This document shows, one piece after another, positions 35,101 through 42,407 of a DNA stretch of 64,000 nt. Source of the DNA: an uncultured Candidatus Melainabacteria bacterium (GTDB lineage: Bacteria > Cyanobacteriota > Vampirovibrionia > Gastranaerophilales > Gastranaerophilaceae); the NCBI GenBank assembly GCA_934717745.1, contig CAKUZB010000003.1, positions 1-64,000 on the forward strand, given 5' to 3'. Each line of letters opens with the position of its first letter. Positions within the stretch are counted from its first letter, which is position 1. The notes under the pieces were generated by a model. That model made no database searches and was not told where the DNA came from. It saw nothing but the letters and a program-made list of their open reading frames with translations. Both the position numbers and the translations under genes were made by a program.

Positions 35101-35530
35101 TTTTGCGGTAAAAATTTATCACGCAAAACTAGGTGCAAAAGCAAACAACTTAAATCAATTAGAATTGTTCTGCGACCTTATGATTGGACGTTCTTACTTC
35201 TTGTTGGATAAATCAAACAAAGCATCTACAATTTATAACAGCGTTTTGGAAACCTCTCAAAACAATGGTCTAAAAAATATTTATTATTTATCTGCATACT
35301 TCACAGCAGAACTTGCAATAAAAAATGGTGATACAGAAACCGCATACGGAATTATTGCAAATACAATAGTAAAATTAGAGCAAAACAGAAACACAAGTGC
35401 ATACACACTAATGATGTTCAAATCATTATACGCAAAAATTCTTAAATTAAGAAAAGAAGAAACACAAGCAAGTTTTTGTTACAATCAAGCAAAACAAATA
35501 TCAGAAATAAATCATATAAAACTTATATAA
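32174..35530 (+). CDS. Zinc-ribbon / cyclase-like / STAND-like ATPase / TPR-like multidomain protein (1118 aa)
   Basis: Residues 3-68 hold six CxxC knuckles, enough for three zinc ribbons. About residues 85-265 resemble a class III nucleotide cyclase: Asp in LTIDFPNISD and Asp in FGDTFVIRF fit the two metal-binding residues, but the usual Arg after the VN motif is not seen. About residues 330-520 resemble a STAND/AAA ATPase with a Walker B-like LIIIENIEKID, yet the Walker A position (IKGKKEYYP) lacks GxxxxGK[ST]. Residues 560-1118 are helical repeats like TPRs. The protein probably senses or scaffolds. It is divergent from the ZorAB-like operon across 80 bases. Confidence 0.7.
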   Translation: MECPKCGLKIDENTLVCPNCKKVLKLVCPICKTINKTNTCHKCGYIIINKCHNCGKINPTIAGKCSRCGFDTNVSAILQGSNIDEFACLTIDFPNISDMKTILGTKQLYDKFIEKLNGLIYDYVTSIGLKRGVFGDTFVIRFNKDYTYASSVKNALNSAIEILNLVTQLNYKLTKAKDTQLKCNVAILKRNAYASNDDYKSGVNINLLYQNLRQNKLLGNLQLIADGSVYEIVGDQYPMTSIGMTRVKNQSLFLYELDLTNYIKLEEDTETSDNANGELKIPDIIEAQKEVLESEDSIYDIDGISFDEINCKFSKEYTQGLSSSIAQQLMTKLKNIIVIKGKKEYYPRTAEIIDKIKQNHIYQNIYRVTCYDDMKYKPYGFFNDLVSDMYGFSTTGKLKEQNNFSAIKTIDTSGFLEDTINLKAREFPHPEDVRFGLFETFENLIKRMQKSLIIIENIEKIDDTSFELLQKIFKEFCKYGVSFLIIADKSFSLHKTAHFLLSSVEYQEITLKPTPIKMLIEANAKLCKNILNTFYMQKISKNTKGSQMYFMQAIVHLIDLGIFVIENGSLEMEKSETVVFPTTLDELIQKRLMFIKSQDENLFKMFACILLIGPQIDLKTIKFFNHQNTDDYLKYLDNKGFIYNANGVVQIQNYNLYYENALKLMTYEERRSTANYLASYFFRENSAHPVLAKLYSLVESSKNEFVQWENLSDINRSLGDFSAYLNCSMRFLKLLANNINESSSKSIEDYKLEVYENIANLLYKYTPEKIANITQVILDNLENSMNDKKVINLCNKIMQGCLISGNYTHALLMSHKILSRMEKSGLNPLSPDFGVNALLISLIKIEILFNVGDLEDCIELGEEIFRNLSLTTIEQIKPNTISTKQFTDLIIDAAGYVIFAKILQLKTDTFKFCELVEHIVPNLPESYKLFVELEKLIHNKQIFLDKNKQPSEHEKFDKVLYYILDAFTNYKGDPSGFAVKIYHAKLGAKANNLNQLELFCDLMIGRSYFLLDKSNKASTIYNSVLETSQNNGLKNIYYLSAYFTAELAIKNGDTETAYGIIANTIVKLEQNRNTSAYTLMMFKSLYAKILKLRKEETQASFCYNQAKQISEINHIKLI

Positions 35531-35544
35531 AAATTGGAGGCATT

Positions 35545-36990
35545 ATGAAAGTATTATTCGCAGCAGCAGAAGTTGCACCATTTTCAAAAGCAGGCGGTTT
35601 GGCAGACGTTGTTGGTAGCGTACCAAAAGAATTAGAAAAAAACGTTGAACTTGCAATATTTACACCACTTCATGGTAGTATCGATAAAGAAAAATTTGGA
35701 ATCAAAGAATATCCAAATTCAGAAATGTGGATTACATTCGGAAATCAAGGACACAAGTTCAAACTATATACTTGTAAACTTCCTGATACAAAAATAAACG
35801 TATTCTTTATTCAAAATGACTGGTATTTTGGCTGTTTTAAAGAAGTTTATCCAAAATATTTAGATACAAGATATGAACACGAAAGATATGTTGCATTCTC
35901 ACTTGCAGTTTTAGAATATGCTAAAGCATTGAATTTTAAGGCAGATATTATTCACTCTCACGATTGGCACACAGCAATGATTCCAATGTTTATTAAAGCA
36001 AATTATAAATATGATGATTTTTGGAACAAGGCTAAAAATGTATTCCAAATCCATAACCTTGCATACCAAGGTATTTGGCACGAGGACATTTTAGACTTTG
36101 CAAACATGAGAAAAGACATTGTATTTAATCAATGGGGCTTAGAACACTACGGAATGGTTAACTGGATGAAAGGTGCAATCAATTATTCAGATGCGATTTT
36201 AGTAGTTTCACCAAAATATGCTCAAGAAATTCTAACTCCTGAATTTGGTGAAGGCATGGATTACACTTTAAGAATGAACCAACACAAGATTCATGGTATC
36301 TTGAACGGTATTGATTACTCTGCGTTCAATCCTAAAAAAGACAAAGCACTTGAAAAGAATTACGATGAAAAATCAATAAAACATAAACAAGAAAACAAAA
36401 AGAAAGTATGCGAACACTTTGGTTTAGAATACAATCCTAACAGACCACTTGTTGCAATGATTTCAAGACTTGTAGACCAAAAAGGTATTGACTTAATTCG
36501 TGCAGAAGAAGGCGAATTAATGAATATGCCGGCAGATTTCGTATTCTTAGGCTCAGGAGCAGATGAATATCAAAACTTATTAATTTGGTTATCTAACAAT
36601 TCTGCAAATATTCGTGCAGAAATCGGTTACAATGCAAAACTTGCAAACTTGATGTATGCAGGTTCAGATTTGTTCTTAATGCCATCAAGATTTGAACCTT
36701 GTGGGTTAAGCCAATTAATTGCGATGCGTTATGGTTCATTACCTGTTGTTAGAGCAACTGGCGGACTAGATGACACCGTTACAGGAGAACCAATGGATAA
36801 AGCAAACGGCTTCAAATTCTGGAGATATAACGGTTGGGATATGAAAGAAGCATTATATTATGCATTTAACACGTATTATAATAACCATAAAGCATTCGAA
36901 AAAATGCAAAAAAATGCTATGACAACAGACTTTAGTTGGAAAACAAGTGCTCAAAAATACTTAGATTTATATAACAGTTTGACAGCATAA
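35545..36990 (+). CDS. glgA: Glycogen/starch synthase (GT5)
   Basis: GlgA extends alpha-1,4-glucan using ADP-glucose (or UDP-glucose). The KxGGL motif (SKAGGLADV) near residue 15, HSHDWHT, and the C-terminal SRFEPCGLSQL nucleotide-sugar motif are intact in 481 residues, the usual length. The start at 35545 follows GGAGG six bases upstream, and the longer in-frame reading lies inside the preceding gene. It ends with a terminator at 37057. Confidence 0.95.
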   Translation: MKVLFAAAEVAPFSKAGGLADVVGSVPKELEKNVELAIFTPLHGSIDKEKFGIKEYPNSEMWITFGNQGHKFKLYTCKLPDTKINVFFIQNDWYFGCFKEVYPKYLDTRYEHERYVAFSLAVLEYAKALNFKADIIHSHDWHTAMIPMFIKANYKYDDFWNKAKNVFQIHNLAYQGIWHEDILDFANMRKDIVFNQWGLEHYGMVNWMKGAINYSDAILVVSPKYAQEILTPEFGEGMDYTLRMNQHKIHGILNGIDYSAFNPKKDKALEKNYDEKSIKHKQENKKKVCEHFGLEYNPNRPLVAMISRLVDQKGIDLIRAEEGELMNMPADFVFLGSGADEYQNLLIWLSNNSANIRAEIGYNAKLANLMYAGSDLFLMPSRFEPCGLSQLIAMRYGSLPVVRATGGLDDTVTGEPMDKANGFKFWRYNGWDMKEALYYAFNTYYNNHKAFEKMQKNAMTTDFSWKTSAQKYLDLYNSLTA

Positions 36991-37056
36991 AGTTAGGTTT
37001 AAAATAAGCAATAAGTGTTAAAAATACCTTATTAATATTTGTAAAATTTATAAGAA

Positions 37057-37087
37057 ATTTGTCGTCCATGACGGCAAATTTTTTTTT
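37057..37087 (+). terminator. Rho-independent terminator of glgA
   Basis: A 9-bp stem (ATTTGTCGT / ACGGCAAAT, one G-T pair) with a CCATG loop is followed by nine T residues. The 70 bases between the glgA stop and the hairpin hold nothing recognisable. Confidence 0.85.
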
Positions 37088-37135
37088 GATGTTCTTTATA
37101 TAGGTATCAATTCAAAAAAGGTAGGAGTTTTTAAA

Positions 37136-38476
37136 ATGAACGTTAGTGCGATTAATGCAGTAAAAAACACAATGTACACACCATCTACAAGAGCAAAAGT
37201 TGTAAACAATGCTCAATCAGATATTAAACCTGCGTACAATTTCAATGCATTAGATAAAATGGGGGCTATTGGAAGAAGTTTAGTAAAACAACCTCAACAA
37301 AAATCATTAGCGGTATCCTTTACAGGTTGGTCGCCAGAACCACATAATAAAGAAATTATAAATAAAATGGTAAAAATAATGAAAGACCCTAAAGTACAAA
37401 AAATTGCGGTTTCAGGTCATACATCACCTGATGGCGACAGTTTTGGTACTACTTTCGCTATGGCAAATTTGATTAATCAAGCAACAGGTAAAAAAGTTGA
37501 CTTGTTTGTATTTGGTGATAAATTCCCATCACATTACGATTATTTAAACACTAACCCTGATGTTAACGTTATTGTTCATAAACCGGGAAAACCTGAACAA
37601 GCAGATGCGGTTGCTCAAAAATATGGAAAATATGACCTTGCTATCGCTTGCGACTGTGCTGAAACAAAATTAATGGCTCCCGATTATAGAAAAGGTGTAA
37701 TGAACAAAGCAACATATAGTTTAAAAATTGACCACCACCCATACAAAGAAGAATTCAATGAAAAATGGGGTAGAACAGTAAACAATAAATACGCAAAAAC
37801 AGCAAACTTAATTGATGATACTTTACCGGCAGCAGCAGAAATCGCTATGCAATTTGTTGAACCTTTAGGACTTAAACCTGAAGAACTTAGAAAAGAAACA
37901 AAAGACGCAATGTTTACAGGCATGTTAACTGACACAGGTTGCTTTAAATATGCAAACACACCAATGACATTTGAAGATGCAGCATTGTTAATGAAAGCAG
38001 GTGTTAACAATCGTGAAGTAAACCTAAATGCAATGGGTAACACTCCTCAAGTTGTTTTAGACGCAGAAAAAGTTACATTAAACAAAATTAAATATTCAGA
38101 CAACGGTAAAATTGCATACTTTATTGAAGATGCAGATATTAAAGCCGCTAAAAAGGCTTGTAAAGCAGCAGGCTACCAACAAGAAGGTAAAGATGCCGTT
38201 AAAGGTGTTTGCAGTAGACTTCCTGAACTTGAAGGTGTAGAAGTTGGTTTCAAAGTTGCAGAATTTGGTGGTTCAGCAGCACTTTCAATCAGAAGCCGTA
38301 ATTTTGATGTTTCAGAAATTGCCAGACAATACGGCGGTGGCGGACACAAAAATGCAGCAGCATTCCAAATTCCTAAAAATGGAAGAACAACAGAAGAAAC
38401 TGTTGCAACATTCGTAAAAGAATTAAGTGCAAAACTTGAACAAGCAGAACAAGAAAAAACTAAAAAATCTGCATAA
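37136..38476 (+). CDS. DHH/DHHA1 phosphoesterase, NrnA-like, with N-terminal extension (446 aa)
   Basis: NrnA-type enzymes degrade short RNA oligomers and dephosphorylate pAp with Mn2+. Motifs in order: SGHTSPDGDS (residues 93-102), ACDCAET, IDHHPYK (the DHH box) and the DHHA1 motif GGGGHKNAAAF. Residues 1-75 are an additional Asn/Gln/Ala-rich segment ending in VSFTG at 60-64, not part of known NrnA. The gene is flanked by terminators on both sides, so it is monocistronic. AGGAG precedes the ATG. Confidence 0.88.
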   Translation: MNVSAINAVKNTMYTPSTRAKVVNNAQSDIKPAYNFNALDKMGAIGRSLVKQPQQKSLAVSFTGWSPEPHNKEIINKMVKIMKDPKVQKIAVSGHTSPDGDSFGTTFAMANLINQATGKKVDLFVFGDKFPSHYDYLNTNPDVNVIVHKPGKPEQADAVAQKYGKYDLAIACDCAETKLMAPDYRKGVMNKATYSLKIDHHPYKEEFNEKWGRTVNNKYAKTANLIDDTLPAAAEIAMQFVEPLGLKPEELRKETKDAMFTGMLTDTGCFKYANTPMTFEDAALLMKAGVNNREVNLNAMGNTPQVVLDAEKVTLNKIKYSDNGKIAYFIEDADIKAAKKACKAAGYQQEGKDAVKGVCSRLPELEGVEVGFKVAEFGGSAALSIRSRNFDVSEIARQYGGGGHKNAAAFQIPKNGRTTEETVATFVKELSAKLEQAEQEKTKKSA

Positions 38477-38496
38477 AAAGTTTTAGAATACTCATT

Positions 38497-38521
38497 AGGG
38501 GGTTAAATCACCCCCTTTTTA
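38497..38521 (+). terminator. Rho-independent terminator of the NrnA-like gene
   Basis: A GC-rich 7-bp stem (AGGGGGT / ACCCCCT) with a TAAATC loop is followed by a short T run. It lies 20 bases after the stop codon. Confidence 0.85.
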
Positions 38522-38525
38522 TTGC

Positions 38526-38555
38526 TTGAAATTATTTATATTTATGTTTTAATAT
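38526..38555 (+). promoter_or_regulatory. Probable promoter of ispH-rpsA
   Basis: TTGAAA, an 18-base spacer and TAATAT, overlapping a TATAAT at 38553-38558. A small GAGAT/ATCTC hairpin lies in the leader at about 38563-38576, upstream of the TTG start of ispH. Confidence 0.45.
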
Positions 38556-38604
38556 AATTACTGAGATAAAAATCTCTAGTCTTAATGAAAGTAGGACAAT
38601 TTAT

Positions 38605-39477
38605 TTGTCAAAAACAATAACTTTAGCGAAATTTGCAGGTTTCTGCTACGGAGTAAAAAGAGCCGTTGAAACTGTAAAAAAACTAAAAAAAGAAAACAAA
38701 GATAAAAATATATTTATTTTAGGCGAGTTAATTCATAATTCTCAAGTTATCAAGGAATTAGAAGAACTTGGGATTAAAACTGTTGATGAATTACCTAAAA
38801 ACGAAACCGGAATCTGTGTAATCAGAAGTCATGGTGCATCGCCTGATGTTATCAAAGAAATAGAAGAAAAAGGCTTTGAACTGGTTGATTTAACTTGCCC
38901 TGACGTAAAAAAAGTGCAACATCAAGCAATCCAACTGGCTCAAGACGGATATTTTGTAATCATTGTTGGTAAAGCAGAACACCCTGAAGTTATTGCTATT
39001 AAAGCAAATGCTCAACAATATACCGACAAAATTTTCGTTGCAAGCGATGTTTCTCAATTGGCAGAGGTAAAAGAAGATATTAAGGCTCACAAAAAGGTCG
39101 GTGTGGTTGTTCAAACAACACAAAGAATTGAAACTTTGCAAAAAATTCTAGCAGAATTAACTACAATGGCAAAGGAAATTCATCTTGTGAACACAATTTG
39201 CCAAAGCACATCAATGCGTCAAAAAGAAGCAAAAGAATTGGCTCTTGTAAATGATTTGGTAGTTGTTGTAGGTTCTAAAAAAAGTGCAAACACAACACAT
39301 TTGGCTGAAATTTTGACGGGTATTACGAAAACAATTCACATTGAAAACGAAACAGAACTTAAAAAATACAAAGATTTAATAGAGAATGCACAAAACATTG
39401 CAATTACGGCAGGTGCATCAACTCCACAGAACATAATAGACAAAGTAAAAAATAAAATAGAAGGAGGTCAGGAATGA
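38605..39477 (+). CDS. ispH: 4-hydroxy-3-methylbut-2-enyl diphosphate reductase IspH (LytB)
   Basis: IspH converts HMBPP to IPP and DMAPP, the last MEP-pathway step. The three cluster cysteines are in AGFCYGV, DLTCPDV and NTICQSTS, and the histidines in LIHNSQV, RSHGA and AEHPEV. Length is 290, as usual. It appears to start at TTG with AGGAC nine bases upstream. Its stop overlaps the start of the S1 gene by four bases. Confidence 0.96.
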   Translation: MSKTITLAKFAGFCYGVKRAVETVKKLKKENKDKNIFILGELIHNSQVIKELEELGIKTVDELPKNETGICVIRSHGASPDVIKEIEEKGFELVDLTCPDVKKVQHQAIQLAQDGYFVIIVGKAEHPEVIAIKANAQQYTDKIFVASDVSQLAEVKEDIKAHKKVGVVVQTTQRIETLQKILAELTTMAKEIHLVNTICQSTSMRQKEAKELALVNDLVVVVGSKKSANTTHLAEILTGITKTIHIENETELKKYKDLIENAQNIAITAGASTPQNIIDKVKNKIEGGQE

Positions 39478-40535
39478 CAAAAACACAATTAGATGAGTTC
39501 GAATCATTATTGGAAGAAACTCTATCAAAAACTTACACTGTAGCAGATATAGTTGAAGGTACTATATTAAAAAAAGAAAACGGCGGTTACTTAGTAAGCG
39601 TTAAAGGTGCAAAAACTGAAGCATTTTTACCTGAAAAAGAAATTTCTAACAACAACGACGAAAACGCAGAAAACTTACAAATCGGCGACGTTAGAGAATT
39701 TTATGTATTAAAAGAAGAAAATGATGACGATTGCATGCAATTATCATTGAAACGTATCGCATACGCTCAAGCATGGGCTCAATTAAATGATGCTAAAAAC
39801 GTTGGCGACACAATCCTTGCAAAAGTTATTTCTATTGTTAAAGGTGGAGTTTTAGTTGACGTTGCAGACCTAAAAGGATTTATTCCATCAAGCCAATTGA
39901 GAACAGGTACTCCATTCGAAGGTTTGGTTGATACAAAAATTGAAGTTAAAGTTTTAGAAGCAAATCCAAAGAAAAACAAACTTATCTTATCTCAAAGATT
40001 AGCAGTTGCAGAACAACGTAATCAAGTTGTTGATGATGTAATTTCTAAATTAGAAGAAGATATGGTTGTAAAAGGTAACGTTGTAAGAATTACAGACTTC
40101 GGTGCATTCGTAGACATCAACGGTATCGACGGTTTATTACCAATCTCTGAAATTTCTTGGCAAAGAATTAAACACCCATCAGATGTTTTAGCATTAGGTG
40201 ATACAATTGAAGTTAAAATTATCAAAATTGACCAAGAATTAAAGAGAATTTCTTTGAGTTTGAAACGTATGAGCGAAAACCCATGGTTACAAATCGAAGG
40301 TAAATTCAACGAAGGTCAAATCGTAAAAGGAACTGTTAACAAAGTTGCTACATTCGGTGCTTTCATTAACATCTTCCCTGGAGTTGAAGCATTATTACCA
40401 ATCGCTGAAATGGAAGGAGAAAATCCAAATCCATTCAACCAATACAAAGTTGGTGATGAAGTTGAAGTTTTAATCAAAAAATTCACTCCACAAGAACACA
40501 GAATCGCTTTAAGCGTAAAAGATATGAATAAATAA
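39474..40535 (+). CDS. rpsA: Ribosomal protein S1-like protein with four S1 domains (353 aa)
   Basis: Four S1 RNA-binding repeats can be counted, starting near residues 24 (VADIVEGTILKKENGGYLV), 111 (GDTILAKVISIVKGGVLVD), 195 (MVVKGNVVRITDFGAFVD) and 280 (GQIVKGTVNKVATFGAFIN). S1 brings mRNA to the 30S subunit. The short four-domain form is common outside Proteobacteria. The ATGA overlap with ispH recalls bacteria where IspH and S1 are one polypeptide. A strong terminator follows. Confidence 0.9.
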   Translation: MTKTQLDEFESLLEETLSKTYTVADIVEGTILKKENGGYLVSVKGAKTEAFLPEKEISNNNDENAENLQIGDVREFYVLKEENDDDCMQLSLKRIAYAQAWAQLNDAKNVGDTILAKVISIVKGGVLVDVADLKGFIPSSQLRTGTPFEGLVDTKIEVKVLEANPKKNKLILSQRLAVAEQRNQVVDDVISKLEEDMVVKGNVVRITDFGAFVDINGIDGLLPISEISWQRIKHPSDVLALGDTIEVKIIKIDQELKRISLSLKRMSENPWLQIEGKFNEGQIVKGTVNKVATFGAFINIFPGVEALLPIAEMEGENPNPFNQYKVGDEVEVLIKKFTPQEHRIALSVKDMNK

Positions 40536-40556
40536 TCAATTTATTTATAAAAAAAG

Positions 40557-40591
40557 GAGATTGTGAAGAAATCTTTACAATCTCTTTTTTT
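40557..40591 (+). terminator. Rho-independent terminator of ispH-rpsA
   Basis: A 12-bp stem (GAGATTGTGAAG / CTTTACAATCTC with one G-T pair) and AAAT loop, followed by seven T residues. Confidence 0.92.
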
Positions 40592-40654
40592 CTGCTTTAA
40601 AACAACCTAAAAGTGGAATATTACTATTGTAACAGACGATAAAGAGTACCCCCT

Positions 40655-41179
40655 ATGGAACAAGTTCTTTTGCTAAATTTTAATGAAGAACCTCTCCACT
40701 TGACAACTTGGAGACGTGCTCTTGTGCTACTGTTAAAAGGTAAGGCTGAATGTCTTGAAAAAATTGAAAATCTAGAAAATTTTATTAAAGTCGACAATAC
40801 ACTTATACCTAAAGTTATCAGATTAAAATACGAAATGGCAATTCCTGACAAGGGATTGCCATTTTCACGTGAGAATATATTTAAAAGAGATGAATACACT
40901 TGCCAGTACTGTGGACGAAAACTTTCCGGTAAGGAATTAACACTTGACCACGTATACCCAAAATCAAGACTAGGCCCTGATACTTGGGAAAACATTGTCG
41001 CTTGTTGTCAAGAATGTAATCAATATAAAGCAAATAGAACTCCAAAAGAAGCAGGAATGAAACTATTACGCAGACCGTCAAGACCGTCTGACAGCAAAAT
41101 GTTTGAACTTACAAAAAGCAGTAACAAAAATATTGAACATTGGCTAAAATATTACAAGCAAAATAAAAACATAGCCTAA
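40655..41179 (+). CDS. HNH endonuclease family protein (174 aa)
   Basis: The HNH nuclease core is complete: CQYCGRKL, then LTLDHVYPKSRLG, then ENIVACCQECNQYKANRTP, with two zinc-binding CxxC pairs. The N-terminal 80 residues (LLLNFNEEPLHLTTWRRAL) are like those of short stand-alone HNH proteins common in cyanobacteria, whose function is generally unknown. No intron, transposon or restriction gene is adjacent. No good Shine-Dalgarno is visible before the ATG (TACCCCCT). It ends four bases from the convergent response regulator. Confidence 0.85.
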   Translation: MEQVLLLNFNEEPLHLTTWRRALVLLLKGKAECLEKIENLENFIKVDNTLIPKVIRLKYEMAIPDKGLPFSRENIFKRDEYTCQYCGRKLSGKELTLDHVYPKSRLGPDTWENIVACCQECNQYKANRTPKEAGMKLLRRPSRPSDSKMFELTKSSNKNIEHWLKYYKQNKNIA

Positions 41180-41183
41180 AAAA

Positions 41184-42008
41184 CTAGTTATATTGCAACA
41201 ATAAACCAAACAATTCTTTTTGCCAATCATCTTGCTTTTCTACGTAAAAAGCCGCACCTTTCTTTTGGCACATTTGCTTATAATCTTTTCTTGTAGATGC
41301 CGACATGATTGCAATTACAGATTCTTCATTACGCACTGCATCAATTTTTTTCAATTCTTCAAGTAAAATAAAGCCTTCACGTTCAGTTGGAATAAATAAG
41401 TCCATAATAACATAATCGAACGTACTTCTCTTATATTTTTCAATTGCATCATAAATTTCTTTTGAAGAAACAGGCAAATATCCGGCACGTTTTAAAATAA
41501 CGCTTAATTGATAAGTGATAATGCCTAAATCATCTACAATAAGAATTTTACCTTTTACCGGTTGTCCATTTTCATCATAGAATTGTTTCTTTTTTCTGTG
41601 AACATCACTTGGGTCAATAAATTGTAATGTTGATTGACCATAATTCATAGAAATACCTAATTGAGCCATTTCAGAGGCTTTTTGAACATTTGAAACATTT
41701 CCTGCAAATTCTGCTAAATCAACTTGAGTTTTTTTCTGAGATGAAAAATGATGAGAATGAATAGACGATTCTTCCTCTGAATAAGAATCTGAATCTTCTC
41801 CTGCACTATGTTTTCGTCTTTTGTTAAGTTTTGTTTTTAACTCTTCATTTTCATCTTTTAAATGCTTAACTAAAAGTCCAACTTCATAAAGTTGTTTTTT
41901 CAAATTCACAAGTGTAATATCTGAACTTGGCGGTGCAATAGCATCAGTTATCTCAAATATTTTTGAAATAAAACTATCGTCTAAATCTATATTATACTTA
42001 TCTGCCAT
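41184..42008 (-). CDS. Response regulator with N-terminal coiled coil and C-terminal receiver (274 aa)
   Basis: The receiver domain is at the C-terminus (about residues 150-274): the acidic pair in ILIVDDLG, the phospho-accepting Asp in YVIMDLFIP, Ser in AIMSAS and Lys in YVEKQ are all in place. The N-terminal 60 residues form a coiled coil, followed by a Ser/His-rich linker. There is no DNA-binding domain, so output is probably through protein contacts. AGAGGT precedes the ATG. No histidine kinase is adjacent. The CpaE-like ATPase gene lies 400 bases away on the other strand. Confidence 0.85.
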   Translation of the reverse strand: MADKYNIDLDDSFISKIFEITDAIAPPSSDITLVNLKKQLYEVGLLVKHLKDENEELKTKLNKRRKHSAGEDSDSYSEEESSIHSHHFSSQKKTQVDLAEFAGNVSNVQKASEMAQLGISMNYGQSTLQFIDPSDVHRKKKQFYDENGQPVKGKILIVDDLGIITYQLSVILKRAGYLPVSSKEIYDAIEKYKRSTFDYVIMDLFIPTEREGFILLEELKKIDAVRNEESVIAIMSASTRKDYKQMCQKKGAAFYVEKQDDWQKELFGLLLQYN

Positions 42009-42167
42009 TAGAAACCTCTTACTTTTTCCTTATTATACCACTTATTAAAAAAAATGTATAGATTCGTAAAAATATTTCAAAAAAAAATAGCAATTTTTCA
42101 TAAAAGCATGTTTTTATATATATGTAGGTAAGGTTAATATATCTTTTATAGATTAAAAGGAGTTTAT

Positions 42168-42311
42168 ATGTTTAGTGAAGAATTCATGCACTTTTTGATT
42201 AAGTATCAACAACCGGCAGAACCTCCTAAAAAAATTACAGATATAAAAACTATCAATTTAAAGACTAAAGGCAATAAACTTGCTGAAATCTGTTTGACTG
42301 TAAAAAAATAA
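42168..42311 (+). CDS. Small ORF (47 aa)
   Basis: An ATG with AGGAG seven bases upstream opens a 47-codon frame (MFSEEFMHFLIKYQQPAEPP...), followed 24 bases later by a good terminator. The peptide has a hydrophobic-aromatic start, a PAEPPKK turn and a basic tail. The matching Shine-Dalgarno and terminator support a real small gene. No family is recognised. Confidence 0.55.
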   Translation: MFSEEFMHFLIKYQQPAEPPKKITDIKTINLKTKGNKLAEICLTVKK

Positions 42312-42335
42312 GTTTTGATAATAATAATTATAAAA

Positions 42336-42364
42336 AGAGCATAGTAATGTTGCTATGCTCTTTT
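42336..42364 (+). terminator. Rho-independent terminator after the small ORF
   Basis: GAGCATAG / CTATGCTC stem (extendable through a T-G pair to 11 bp) followed by TTTTATTT. It isolates the 47-aa ORF from the CpaE-like gene. Confidence 0.85.
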
Positions 42365-42407
42365 ATTTATGTTAAATTTGGGATAGTGAGATAAAAAGAG
42401 GATTATT

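Noticed and set aside
40655..41179. HNH gene as part of a group I/II intron, restriction system or prophage
   Set aside because: No intron structure, methyltransferase, integrase or phage gene is near. It stands alone between a terminator and a regulator gene.
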